Positions 29,008 to 38,876 of a stretch of 64,000 bases of DNA are shown here, piece after piece (the first letter of the stretch is position 1; each line of letters starts with the position of its first letter). The DNA lies in NCBI GenBank assembly GCA_018715775.1, contig DVKZ01000029.1, positions 1-64,000 on the forward strand, in the 5' to 3' direction. The notes beneath the pieces are model-generated. The model did not search any database and had not been told where the DNA came from. It worked only from the letters and a program-made list of their open reading frames with translations. The stretch comes from Candidatus Fimousia stercorigallinarum. GTDB lineage: Bacteria; Bacillota; Clostridia; Lachnospirales; Lachnospiraceae. The position numbers and the translations under genes are program-made.

Positions 29008-29886
29008 ATGACTTTTGATCAATTGCAATATTTTATTACGATCGCAAAAACCGGAAATATGACAAGAGCCGCCGAACAGCTTAATGTTGTCCAGCCTGCA
29101 TTAAGCCGCGCGATTAAACGTTTAGAAACTGAACTGGATGTAAAACTTTTCGATCGAACCGGAAAATCTGTCGTTTTAAATGCAAACGGAACAGCCTTTT
29201 TGAAATTCGCAGAACAATGTGTAAACAGTTTTCATAAATTACATCATCTTCTTTCGAATGAAGAACTTCATGGATCTTTGTTAATTGGAAATATGCTGGA
29301 AAATATCAAAATCAATCGGGCGATCGTCGCTTTTTCTAATGCTTATCCTAATATTCATCTAGAGATCATCCGTTCTCCAAAAAAGAAACATCCTTCTATG
29401 TTTCATTTTTTCTTTGGAACAAGTGCATATGAAAGTTCCTATTTGAAAGATTCTCTTCAATCTGTCGAACTATGGCAGGAACCGATGTCCATGCTCGTTT
29501 CAAAAGACCATCCACTGGCCAATCATAAGAATATCCGTCTTAGCGATGCCAAAGATTACTCGTTCATTTTGCCATGCGATACAGAATTTTCCAATTTTAT
29601 CAACCATTTTTTTGAACTCGCTGATTTTCAGCCTCTTTCTTATTTTAAAACAAATGATCAATCCATGTTAACCGAAATGATCCGAGGTTCCAACTGTGTT
29701 GCACTTACTCCGGCTTATTGTAATCTTTACGAAGACAAACATGATTTTCGGATCATTCCACTGACAGAACCGGAATATATTCGCCATACCTTTCTTTACC
29801 GTCCAATAAAAGATGCATATACTTCTTCTGAACAGGCCTTTTTTGACTTTATCACCGGTTATTTTATAGCAAATCCATTTCATTAA
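29008..29886 (+). CDS. LysR family transcriptional regulator
   Basis: MTFDQLQYFITIAKTGNMTRAAEQLNVVQPALSRAIKRLETELDVKLFDRTGK HTH. Confidence 0.92.
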   Translation: MTFDQLQYFITIAKTGNMTRAAEQLNVVQPALSRAIKRLETELDVKLFDRTGKSVVLNANGTAFLKFAEQCVNSFHKLHHLLSNEELHGSLLIGNMLENIKINRAIVAFSNAYPNIHLEIIRSPKKKHPSMFHFFFGTSAYESSYLKDSLQSVELWQEPMSMLVSKDHPLANHKNIRLSDAKDYSFILPCDTEFSNFINHFFELADFQPLSYFKTNDQSMLTEMIRGSNCVALTPAYCNLYEDKHDFRIIPLTEPEYIRHTFLYRPIKDAYTSSEQAFFDFITGYFIANPFH

Positions 29887-29975
29887 CCGGAAATATATTG
29901 ATTAAATGAATGATTTCTGTTATTTTCGCTTGAAATTTTTACTGTAGTACGGTAAACTATCAAAAGGTGAGAACA

Positions 29976-30041
29976 ATGAGGTATCGCATCTATTGCGGTA
30001 CCTTTTTGCATTTTTTCGCTTTTCGGACTTCTGACCGATAA
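29976..30041 (+). CDS. Candidate leader peptide upstream of the AGCS symporter
   Basis: aaaggtga RBS then ATG; MRYRIYCGTFLHFFAFRTSDR*; overlaps hairpin ggtatcgca/tgcggtacc followed by ttttt. Confidence 0.3.
   Translation: MRYRIYCGTFLHFFAFRTSDR
29979..30006 (+). terminator. Attenuator-like intrinsic terminator upstream of the AGCS symporter
   Basis: gaggtatcgca tctat tgcggtaccttttt within the leader, downstream of TTGAAA-N17-TAAACT promoter. Confidence 0.6.
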
Positions 30042-30068
30042 ATAAAGAAGAAAAGGAGGATAAAAATC

Positions 30069-31466
30069 ATGTTGGAAGTAATAAGCGATATGATCTATAA
30101 GATTGATAATGCCATATGGGGATGGTGGCTGATCATCTTACTATTTGGTACCCATATTTTTATGACGTTTAAAACACATTTTATTCAATGGAAATCAATT
30201 ACAAAAGGAATCAAACTTTCCGTAACAAAGGATCCGGATGCAGAAGGAGAAGTATCGAACTTCGGGGCTCTTACAACTGCTCTTGCGGCAACGATCGGAA
30301 CCGGTAATATTGTCGGTGTTGGTACTGCGATCGCACTCGGTGGTCCGGGTGCCGTTCTCTGGTGTTGGTTATCCGGTGTATTTGGAATTGCAACAAAATA
30401 TGCAGAATCTTTAATTGCTGTAAAATACAGAGTAAAAAAGAGAGACGGCAGAATGCAGGGTGGTGCGATGTATGCTCTTTCCCGCGGATTAAAATGGCAG
30501 CCGCTCGGAAAAATCCTCGGTATGATCTTTGCTGTATTTGCCGGATTTGCTTCTTTTGGAATCGGCTGCGCAACACAGGTAAACGCCATCGCGAATGTTG
30601 TACAGGCTAATACCAGTGTTCCAAAATGGTTTGTCGGTGTCGTTGTTGCGATTTTAACTGCATTTGTCATCTTTGGCGGTATTAAGTCTATCTCTAATGT
30701 CTGTGAAAAACTTGTTCCTTTTATGGCAATTTTTTATGTAATAGGATGTGTGATCATTCTTTGCATCAATTATGATTATATCATTCCGGCAATCATAACG
30801 ATCTGCCGTCTTGCATTCCAACCAGGCGCTGCTGCCGGCGGACTTGTAGGAACCGGTATTATGATGGCCATGCGCTATGGTATTGCCAGAGGATTGTTCT
30901 CGAATGAATCCGGTATGGGTTCTGCTCCAATCGCGGCTGCAGCTGCCCAAACAAGAAATCCGGTACGCCAGGCACTCGTTTCTTCTACCGGTACTTTCTG
31001 GGATACCGTTGTTGTCTGCCTGATGACTGGTCTGACACTCGTCTCTACAATCATGAAAAACCCAGCGATCAATGCAAATGAGATTTCCGACGGCGGAATT
31101 TTAACGACTCTTGCTTTCGGACAGATTCCTTATCTTGGACCGATCATCCTGACGCTTGGCATCATTTGCTTTGCTTACTCAACGGTTCTTGGATGGGCAT
31201 ATTACGGAGAACGTGCCGTTGAATATTTCTCCGGTAAAAAAGGTCTGATCCCTTACCGTGTTCTTTATATTGTCGTTGCAGCAATCGCTCCGGTTGTGAC
31301 TTTGGACGTTGTATGGGCCCTGGCTGATATTTTGAATGCTCTAATGGCCATTCCGAACCTGCTCGCTGTTATTCTTTTATCGAATGTAATATCAAAGGAA
31401 ACCAAAAAATATATCAACGATCTTGACAAATGGGATGAAGCAGATGTTCCGATCGTTGACGATTAA
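30069..31466 (+). CDS. Sodium:alanine/glycine symporter (AGCS family)
   Basis: TALAATIGTGNIVGVGTAIALGGPGAVLWCWLSG, ARGLFSNESGMGSAPIAAAAA. Confidence 0.93.
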   Translation: MLEVISDMIYKIDNAIWGWWLIILLFGTHIFMTFKTHFIQWKSITKGIKLSVTKDPDAEGEVSNFGALTTALAATIGTGNIVGVGTAIALGGPGAVLWCWLSGVFGIATKYAESLIAVKYRVKKRDGRMQGGAMYALSRGLKWQPLGKILGMIFAVFAGFASFGIGCATQVNAIANVVQANTSVPKWFVGVVVAILTAFVIFGGIKSISNVCEKLVPFMAIFYVIGCVIILCINYDYIIPAIITICRLAFQPGAAAGGLVGTGIMMAMRYGIARGLFSNESGMGSAPIAAAAAQTRNPVRQALVSSTGTFWDTVVVCLMTGLTLVSTIMKNPAINANEISDGGILTTLAFGQIPYLGPIILTLGIICFAYSTVLGWAYYGERAVEYFSGKKGLIPYRVLYIVVAAIAPVVTLDVVWALADILNALMAIPNLLAVILLSNVISKETKKYINDLDKWDEADVPIVDD

Positions 31467-31486
31467 TTTTACATAAAGGATCCTAT

Positions 31487-31527
31487 GAAAAACAGGGAAT
31501 TCTCCAATTGAGAATCCCCTGTTTTTT
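31487..31527. terminator. Intrinsic terminator between convergent genes
   Basis: aaaacagggaattctc caatt gagaatcccctgtttttt. Confidence 0.85.
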
Positions 31528-31533
31528 CATGTA

Positions 31534-33270
31534 TTATTTTCGATTATTTAACTGATGCTTTTTCTCATATTTTACGAGCAGATCTTTATTCGCCACCTCA
31601 TATTTATTAAATGTCTTTTCCACCTTTGCCTGGTCGGTCTCTGTTCCATTATACCAGCTGCATTTGTTAAAATGCGCGATCAGAAATTGATTCGTCTGGA
31701 ATTTATAATTTCTTCTTGCATACAATTCATTTAATGCAATCAATACTTCTTCTTCCGATAAATTATCGAGCTCCGATTCACTCAAATAACGGGAATCGCT
31801 GTCATGGAAGACAAAACCGTCAATTGTATAATTGGAAGGGACATACGTTTTCTCTGCCCGTACCAGATATTGATCATTGCTGAAACGAATATAGACTTCC
31901 CGTTCGAGATCCGTCTGCGACTCTTTCTGTGTCGTATACTGTACAACATACATCGCTTTCTGTGCCTGATAAATCTCATTATAAATCTGATCCATTGAAG
32001 AAACATTATTGATATTCCAATATTGTCCACCGGTCTGCTCTGCGATATCTGTCAGATCATAGTTGCTGACGCCGCTGCCGATTCCGATAATATAAACAGG
32101 AATATCGTACTGTTTTGCTTTCTCAATGACATAACTTTTTGTTGAATGACTGTTATTTTCCATACCGTCGGTAAAAGCAATGACGCATTTTGCTCCATTT
32201 TCTACTGTGATGTCGCTGATCGAATATACGATCGCATCGTAAAGAGCAGTCATATTTCCCATACTCAGGCTATTGATCGCATTCTTTAAAGTCGTTTCCT
32301 CATTGGTAAAGAATTGCTCCCGATTAACTGTATCGGCAAAGGAATACAGAGCTGCATTATCATTGACATTAAACTGCATGCTGCTCACAAAATTCGACAT
32401 CGCCGTCTGCGCAAGACCGAGATTGGATCCCATACTTGCACTAACATCTGCTACAATTGCGGTATTCAGTCCTTCTTTTTGATCCATCTGCGAAACACTC
32501 TTGATCTTCACGTCTTTATAACCGACTTTCGCACTGATCTTTTCTTTTAAGGAAAATCCGGAGGCATCCAGCTGATCGAGCGATTCTCCACTTGTCAGAT
32601 CCGAAATCGACAAATACAATTTTACTGATGGAAAATTCGTAACATCTACCTGCCGGAGTTCCATGCCATATTGAGAAGCAGAATTTGCAGCATCAATGAT
32701 TCTCTGGCATTCCACATACTGCTTTTTTGCATTCAGATAATCCTTTTTCTCCAGATACTTTTCACCGGCTTCCTGATACTGTGCGATATCATTGATCTCA
32801 ACCTCACAGAGATTTGATGTATTCGCATTATCTACACTGCTCGCAAGTGTTTTGATCTTATCACCTACTGTACTCTTTAATTCTGTTTCCAACTGATCCA
32901 ATTGATTCGAAGCATATTTACATGCATCCAGATCCTCCTTTGCAATCGCTTCTTTCAGTACGTTCTTATCCTCATCAAATGCAGCCTGATCGCTGTCATC
33001 AATGATATACGGATAAAACCTGTCGTCCAGACCGTCATAAGTTTCCTGATAAGCAGCAAGCTTTCTGGACGGACTCGTTACAAAATAAATCCCCGCCGCA
33101 GCAACTGCCACGATTAATATCGCTGCAAGCACGAGCGGCATTTTACTTTTTGGCTTTTTGGGTTTCTCCGGTTTAACCGGATCGGGTTTTACTGAATTCA
33201 GTTTTTCACCACAATGATAGCAGTATTTTGCATCATCCGGATTTTGTTTTCCACAATTGGAACAAAACAT
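31534..33270 (-). CDS. Zinc-ribbon, TM, VWA and YARHG domain protein
   Basis: MFCSNCGKQNPDDAKYCYHCGEKL; VWA NTAIVADVSASMGSNLGLAQ; C-terminal ALNELYARRNYKFQTNQFLIAHFNKCSWY YARHG-like. Confidence 0.8.
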   Translation of the reverse strand: MFCSNCGKQNPDDAKYCYHCGEKLNSVKPDPVKPEKPKKPKSKMPLVLAAILIVAVAAAGIYFVTSPSRKLAAYQETYDGLDDRFYPYIIDDSDQAAFDEDKNVLKEAIAKEDLDACKYASNQLDQLETELKSTVGDKIKTLASSVDNANTSNLCEVEINDIAQYQEAGEKYLEKKDYLNAKKQYVECQRIIDAANSASQYGMELRQVDVTNFPSVKLYLSISDLTSGESLDQLDASGFSLKEKISAKVGYKDVKIKSVSQMDQKEGLNTAIVADVSASMGSNLGLAQTAMSNFVSSMQFNVNDNAALYSFADTVNREQFFTNEETTLKNAINSLSMGNMTALYDAIVYSISDITVENGAKCVIAFTDGMENNSHSTKSYVIEKAKQYDIPVYIIGIGSGVSNYDLTDIAEQTGGQYWNINNVSSMDQIYNEIYQAQKAMYVVQYTTQKESQTDLEREVYIRFSNDQYLVRAEKTYVPSNYTIDGFVFHDSDSRYLSESELDNLSEEEVLIALNELYARRNYKFQTNQFLIAHFNKCSWYNGTETDQAKVEKTFNKYEVANKDLLVKYEKKHQLNNRK

Positions 33271-33423
33271 AATGCTGTCCTCCCTTTCTCATTATTTTTA
33301 TGTTACCTGTTATAGTATAACATAAAAACAGGAATTATGTCGGTTATTTGCTGATTTTGTATACAAAAAAAGCCCACCCGGATATTTCATCCGAAATGAA
33401 CTTTTCCTTCTAGTCCATATACG

Positions 33424-34245
33424 TCAAAGATTTACCTCATCCCCGCTATGCACATATTGAACCTGATCTCTCATCACAGACTGCAAAATCTGAAATGGCA
33501 GTTCTCCTGTACAATGTCCCGTATAAAATTTTGTATGATATTTTTTCAATTCCTGAGCGATCGCATAAACCAGATCTTCATCTTTTTTCGTATAGCCGTC
33601 CCGCTTCATCATATGGAAACCGCTGATCACTACGTCCGGTTCCTTCCCATATAACTCCATAAATTTATCCAGAATATTCAGGATACCGTTATGAGCACAT
33701 CCGGAAATCAGAATTTTTTGATTTCCGGATGTGATTACCAGATACTGTTCATGTAAAAACTCATCCTGGACAAAAGAATCACCCTTCTTTTCCTTTAAAA
33801 TCCGGTTGCCCTCCGGCCACAATCTCCTGCCTTTCACACCTGTAAAAATCGATAATTCTTCATCAATCGTGTGATCACCGTCCAGCAGGATCAACTGAGG
33901 CAATGAAAGGATGTCCGGATCGATCCCGATATAACGCTCTACTGTTTTGCTCTTATGATAATAGGCATTGCCGGCGAAACGCTGCATATAAATCGGGGCT
34001 GTCGGATTGATCTTTGTAAAATCCAGGATTCCTCCGGCATGGTCATAATGCCCGTGACTTAAAATGAGCAGATCCACGTCTTTCAGATCAACCCCGCGGA
34101 TCCTTGCATTCTCAATAAAACTTTTGCTGGCACCGGTATCAATTAATAATTTATGGTTTAACGTTTCGATATAAAAACTGAGCCCATGTTCGTACAGACA
34201 ACCATGATCTCCTTCTGTATTTTCCATCAGATTGATCATTCTCAT
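33424..34245 (-). CDS. MBL-fold metallo-hydrolase
   Basis: LLIDTGASKSFIENA, LILSHGHYDHAGGILDF, SGCAHNGILNIL. Confidence 0.9.
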   Translation of the reverse strand: MRMINLMENTEGDHGCLYEHGLSFYIETLNHKLLIDTGASKSFIENARIRGVDLKDVDLLILSHGHYDHAGGILDFTKINPTAPIYMQRFAGNAYYHKSKTVERYIGIDPDILSLPQLILLDGDHTIDEELSIFTGVKGRRLWPEGNRILKEKKGDSFVQDEFLHEQYLVITSGNQKILISGCAHNGILNILDKFMELYGKEPDVVISGFHMMKRDGYTKKDEDLVYAIAQELKKYHTKFYTGHCTGELPFQILQSVMRDQVQYVHSGDEVNL

Positions 34246-34249
34246 TTTT

Positions 34250-35164
34250 CTACTCCGATGCCAGTTCCAGCATGCGTTTTAATGGTGCATGCGCATCATT
34301 TCTCGTTTCTTCCGGCAGTTCTACTTCTGCATCCATATGTTCGAGTGCTTCTGCGATCCCCTCCAGAGAAACCTTTTTCATATCCGCACAAATCTGATCC
34401 TGTCCGACAGGGAAGAACTTTTTGTCCGGATTTTTCTGCATCAGTTCATAAAAAACGCCCATCTCGGTGGCAATCAGAAATTCATCATCATCAGAAGCCG
34501 TCGCATAATCAATGATCTGAGACGTGCTGCCGACATAATCTGCCAATTCAAGTACATCACCGGTACATTCCGGATGCGCCAACATCTGCGCATGCGGATG
34601 TGCTTCCTTTGCTTTCCGGACATCGTCTGCCAGAATCGCCTTATGTACGTGACAGTATCCATCATTAAAGATAAAGTGTTTTTCAGGAAGCTGTGCGGCA
34701 ATGAATCTTCCGAGATTATGATCCGGGATAAAGAAGATATCCTTGTTCGGAAGTTTCTTAACGATTTTTAACGCATTCGAAGATGTCACACAGACGTCCG
34801 ATGCTGTTTTGATCTCTGCCGTTGAATTCACATAACATACAACCGCTACATCCGGATATTCTTTACGGACTTCCTCAATTTTTTTCATATCTACCATATG
34901 TGCCATCGGGCAGTCCGCATGACGATCCGCCATGATCACTTTCTTTTCCGGATTTAAAATCTTTGCACTTTCTCCCATAAAAGAAACACCGCAGAATAAG
35001 ATCACACTCTCCGGAACTTTTGTTGCAACTTCTGCAAGATAATAGGAATCGCCGACATAATCTGCAATCTCCTGTACTTCACCGTCTACGTAATAATGGG
35101 CTAATATTACCACATCTTTTTCCTTTTTCAGCTGCGCAATCCTGCTTTTTATACTTTCATTCAT
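34250..35164 (-). CDS. nadA: Quinolinate synthase A
   Basis: VILAHYYVDGEVQEIADYVGDSYYLAE, FCGVSFMGESAKILNP, CVTSSNALKIV, AHPECTGDVLELADYVGSTSQII, CADMKKVSLEGI. Confidence 0.96.
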   Translation of the reverse strand: MNESIKSRIAQLKKEKDVVILAHYYVDGEVQEIADYVGDSYYLAEVATKVPESVILFCGVSFMGESAKILNPEKKVIMADRHADCPMAHMVDMKKIEEVRKEYPDVAVVCYVNSTAEIKTASDVCVTSSNALKIVKKLPNKDIFFIPDHNLGRFIAAQLPEKHFIFNDGYCHVHKAILADDVRKAKEAHPHAQMLAHPECTGDVLELADYVGSTSQIIDYATASDDDEFLIATEMGVFYELMQKNPDKKFFPVGQDQICADMKKVSLEGIAEALEHMDAEVELPEETRNDAHAPLKRMLELASE

Positions 35165-35307
35165 CTTACATTCTCCAATTATATAAAATATATCTATCGT
35201 AACATTCCAATTATATTTCGATTAATTCCTGTTGTCAACTTATTTTTACATATTCCATGTCAACTGACAAGACAGCTTGAACGAAAATAAAAACTTCTTC
35301 TATACAA

Positions 35308-35350
35308 AACAACAGGCGGAAAGAAATTCACTTTCTTCCCGCCTGAAAAT
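35308..35350 (-). terminator. Intrinsic terminator downstream of pfkA
   Basis: caggcggaaagaaattcactttcttcccgcctg stem. Confidence 0.75.
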
Positions 35351-35367
35351 AGAAAAATCCAGTATAT

Positions 35368-36444
35368 TTACTTTTCTCCAAAATTGATGCCCGCTAATTT
35401 TGCTTCAACAATCACATCGGATTCCGGATCGACATATTTTAATTTGCCTGCAACTTCTTCCAGCGGAACACGGATGATTTCATTATTACGGACTGCTGCC
35501 ATCTTACCATAATCTTCTTCCAGGATCATCTGTGCAGCTGTAGCGCCAAGACGTGTTGCAAGTACACGGTCATATGCACAAGGATTGCCGCCTCTTTGAA
35601 CATGTCCAGGATTAGCAACACGAAGTTCCGCATCCGTCTTTTTCGCAAGTCTCGCTGCAAGCTCTTCCGAAGCTGTTGTATAATTTTCTGCTGCTCTCTT
35701 TGCCCTTAATTCTTTTTTGCTCAGTTTTGCATCTTCTTTTGAGATTGCTCCTTCGGCGCATGCGATGATCGAGAACTTTGCACCGGATTTCTTTCTCTGT
35801 TTGATCGCTTTTGCAATCGCATCGATATCATATGGGATTTCCGGAAGAAGGATAATATCAGATCCGCTGGCAATTCCGGCATATAAAGTAACCCATCCAA
35901 CTTTATGTCCCATAACTTCTACAATAAATACACGGCTGTGAGAAGATGCAGTCGTATGAATGCGGTCAATGTATTCTGTTGCAACATCTACAGCACTCTG
36001 GAAGCCAAACGTCATTTCTGTTCCGTATAAGTCATTATCAATTGTTTTTGGAAGTGTTACAACATTCAGTCCTTCTTCTCTTAACAGATTCGCCGTTTTA
36101 TGAGTACCGTTACCGCCCAAAACAACAAGGCAGTCTAAATTCAGTTTATGATACGTATGTTTCATTAACTCTACTTTATCATTACCCTTATCGTCCGGTG
36201 TTCTCATTAATTTAAATGGCTGTCTGGATGTACCGAGGATCGTACCGCCTTTATTCAGAATCCCTCTGAAATCTTTTGCGCCCATCACATTAAATTTTGA
36301 ATACATCAATCCTTTGTAACCATCCAAAAATCCATAAATCTCTACATCTTTACGTTTTGCATATAGTCCTTTTACAACTCCCCGCATTGCAGCGTTGAGC
36401 GCCTGGCAGTCACCGCCGCTTGTAAGCATTCCAATTCTTAACAT
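35368..36444 (-). CDS. pfkA: 6-phosphofructokinase family
   Basis: MLRIGMLTSGGDCQALNAAMRG, VVLGGNGTHKTA, PKTIDNDLYGTEMTFGFQSA; start reset to 36444. Confidence 0.93.
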   Translation of the reverse strand: MLRIGMLTSGGDCQALNAAMRGVVKGLYAKRKDVEIYGFLDGYKGLMYSKFNVMGAKDFRGILNKGGTILGTSRQPFKLMRTPDDKGNDKVELMKHTYHKLNLDCLVVLGGNGTHKTANLLREEGLNVVTLPKTIDNDLYGTEMTFGFQSAVDVATEYIDRIHTTASSHSRVFIVEVMGHKVGWVTLYAGIASGSDIILLPEIPYDIDAIAKAIKQRKKSGAKFSIIACAEGAISKEDAKLSKKELRAKRAAENYTTASEELAARLAKKTDAELRVANPGHVQRGGNPCAYDRVLATRLGATAAQMILEEDYGKMAAVRNNEIIRVPLEEVAGKLKYVDPESDVIVEAKLAGINFGEK

Positions 36445-36562
36445 TTTTTTACCTCCTGATCCTTCTTTTATCGAAATCTTCATTGATCTCAGCACAATAT
36501 CTGTTTTTCATTATACTCCTTTTTTTCCATTCACACAATGGATAAGAGCAAAAGCAGGGAAA

Positions 36563-38011
36563 TTATTTCAGTTTTTCAAATACTTTTAAGACAAGATCCC
36601 AAGTACGTTTCGTCGATGAAATGCTCAAAACTTCATTCGTCGTATGTACATTTGCCATCTGCGGACCAAATGAAACCGCATCCAGTCCTTCCATTTTAGC
36701 AGAAAACATACCACATTCCAGTCCGGCATGGATACCTTCTACAACCGGTTCTTTTCCATATAATGATTTATATGTCTCAACCATAACATCACGAAGCCTG
36801 GAATCTGATTTATATTCCCATCCCGGATATGCACCGGAAATTTCTACCGAACCACCTAAAAATTCCGTCAGGGAATGAAGTTTATCGATCAAAAATTCTT
36901 TTTCTGTTTCACTGGAGCTTCGAACAGCATAAGAGAATCGAACATCTGCATCACTTGTGGAAAGGATGCCGAGATTCAGAGAGGTCTGTACCATACCTTC
37001 CATCTCCGGATTCATACGCTGAATGCCGTTTGGAAGATTCACTAAACAGGTAATAACAGACGCTGTTGCAAGTGCTGTCATGCAGGTTACTTCCTGTTCT
37101 CCCTGCTCTTCAAACGAAATCTTAATGTCCGGATCAACTGCACTGTACTCCGCCTGTACTTCTGCCATAACTGCCTGCATCGTTTCTTTTGTCTGTTCGA
37201 TCTGATCTTTTGGTACAGCGATCACTGCTTCACTATAAGTTGCGATCGCATTGTCTTTTTCTCCGCCATTTACAGAGATCAGACGAAAATCTTCATATTC
37301 AGCACCGTATAAAATTCTGCCGAGTGTAACATTTGCATTCAGACGTCCTTTGTTGATTTCAACACCGGAATGGCCGCCAATGAAACCATCTAAACGTACC
37401 TTTAATACGTCTGCAGTCATTGTTTCGGTATCATACGGAAGAATGCAAGTAGCCGTTGCGCCGCCGGCACAGCTGACCGTAAAAACGCCCTCATCTTCTG
37501 AATCCATATTCATGAATAAGCGTCCTTTTAAATCGGATACATCAATATAATCCGCACCCAGCATACCAATTTCTTCATCAACCGTAAAAACAGCTTCGAG
37601 CGGAGGATGTGCGATGGAATCGTCATCCAGTACCGCGAGCATGATCGCTACTGCAATCCCGTTATCGCCTCCAAGAGAGGTTCCTTTTGCAGAGATCAGA
37701 TCTCCATCCAATACCTCCAGATCCAATCCGTCTGTCTCCATGTTTTTATCACATCCATCGACCTTTACTGCGACCATATCCATATGTCCTTGTAAAATCA
37801 CAGGTTCTGATTGTTCATAGCCTTCGGATCCATCTTTCCAGATGATCACATTCTTTTTTTCATCCTGACGGTATTTTAATCCGCGTTCTTTTGCAAACTC
37901 CACCAGATAATTACTGATCTGCCCAACATTTGTGGAACCATGCGGAATAGAACAGATCTTTTCGAAATACTGAAATACGTTCACTGGTTCATAATTCGAT
38001 AATACGCCCAT
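36563..38011 (-). CDS. pepD: Aminoacyl-histidine dipeptidase
   Basis: VFQYFEKICSIPHGSTN, VILQGHMDMVAVK, GTSLGGDNGIAVA, HSGVEINKGRLNA, EGIHAGLECGMF. Confidence 0.93.
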   Translation of the reverse strand: MGVLSNYEPVNVFQYFEKICSIPHGSTNVGQISNYLVEFAKERGLKYRQDEKKNVIIWKDGSEGYEQSEPVILQGHMDMVAVKVDGCDKNMETDGLDLEVLDGDLISAKGTSLGGDNGIAVAIMLAVLDDDSIAHPPLEAVFTVDEEIGMLGADYIDVSDLKGRLFMNMDSEDEGVFTVSCAGGATATCILPYDTETMTADVLKVRLDGFIGGHSGVEINKGRLNANVTLGRILYGAEYEDFRLISVNGGEKDNAIATYSEAVIAVPKDQIEQTKETMQAVMAEVQAEYSAVDPDIKISFEEQGEQEVTCMTALATASVITCLVNLPNGIQRMNPEMEGMVQTSLNLGILSTSDADVRFSYAVRSSSETEKEFLIDKLHSLTEFLGGSVEISGAYPGWEYKSDSRLRDVMVETYKSLYGKEPVVEGIHAGLECGMFSAKMEGLDAVSFGPQMANVHTTNEVLSISSTKRTWDLVLKVFEKLK

Positions 38012-38024
38012 AATAGCCTCCTTG

Positions 38025-38372
38025 TTATTTCACTTTTTTATATCTTATGCCTTCTTTTTCAAGCTGGCCAGTTTTTACCATATAACCAAGCAGCTTATTC
38101 GTAAAATCCTTCGTGTCTCTGACAACGGCTTTATTTTGCGAAAAAGGTAATTTTGCAGTTAAGCCTTCACACAATCGTTCTGCTTCTTTTTGTGTGATAC
38201 TGTCATGATTTTTCATATATTTTTTTATTTTACTCTGTCCATTGCTAAAAAGCAGGTTTAAGAGATCTTTTTCCTGATTTTTCTGTCTGGCTAGTCCCCA
38301 TACATAGATGATCATCGTTGCAATAGCAAATAAGAGTATTCCAATAATGATTGTACTGATCTTCATATTCAC
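38025..38372 (-). CDS. Hypothetical protein with N-terminal TM helix
   Basis: ISTIIIGILLFAIATMIIYVWGL; 115 aa. Confidence 0.55.
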   Translation of the reverse strand: MNMKISTIIIGILLFAIATMIIYVWGLARQKNQEKDLLNLLFSNGQSKIKKYMKNHDSITQKEAERLCEGLTAKLPFSQNKAVVRDTKDFTNKLLGYMVKTGQLEKEGIRYKKVK

Positions 38373-38375
38373 TCC

Positions 38376-38738
38376 TTATGCCTGATCACGGCCATTTTCT
38401 TTCTTATATTGAATATAGTGATGCTGCTCCAAAATGACAAAGAATTTAACCAGACGTTCATATAACTGATGAGATGCTCCTTTACGTTCTTTATTTAAGA
38501 TCTGACCGATTTCATAGATCGACTTTGTCCCATCAATCTGCTTCCATACAAAACTGCCGTAATCGTCTAATTTAATAAAACTATATCTTGGTTTATGAAA
38601 AATTTTCTGGGCAAGAAAATGATAGAACCCTTTATTCTCTACTGTCACTTCGACCAACCCATCATCTGTCTCTTCCCACGCCAGATTGATCATAGGAATT
38701 TTATCAATATAATTTCCCCTGTTTTTTTTCTTACTCAT
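38376..38738 (-). CDS. PqqD family protein
   Basis: FIKLDDYGSFVWKQIDGTKSIYEIGQIL pattern of PqqD. Confidence 0.7.
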   Translation of the reverse strand: MSKKKNRGNYIDKIPMINLAWEETDDGLVEVTVENKGFYHFLAQKIFHKPRYSFIKLDDYGSFVWKQIDGTKSIYEIGQILNKERKGASHQLYERLVKFFVILEQHHYIQYKKENGRDQA

Positions 38739-38802
38739 AATATAAAATCACCTTGTCTACGTTTTCTCCCAGTATAACACAAAATGGTCTGTTATACAAA
38801 AT

Positions 38803-38832
38803 CGGGTACCGCCATCCAAATGACAGTACCCG
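38803..38832 (-). terminator. Intrinsic terminator downstream of the OPT gene
   Basis: cgggtac (38803-38809) / gtacccg (38826-38832), T-rich on the minus-strand 3' side. Confidence 0.6.
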
Positions 38833-38876
38833 GTCAACATACATACCCCTGCGCCTTGACGCATGATTATGACAGC

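Noticed and set aside
29976-30006. Glycine riboswitch upstream of the AGCS symporter
   Set aside because: The leader is too short and I see no tandem glycine aptamer core
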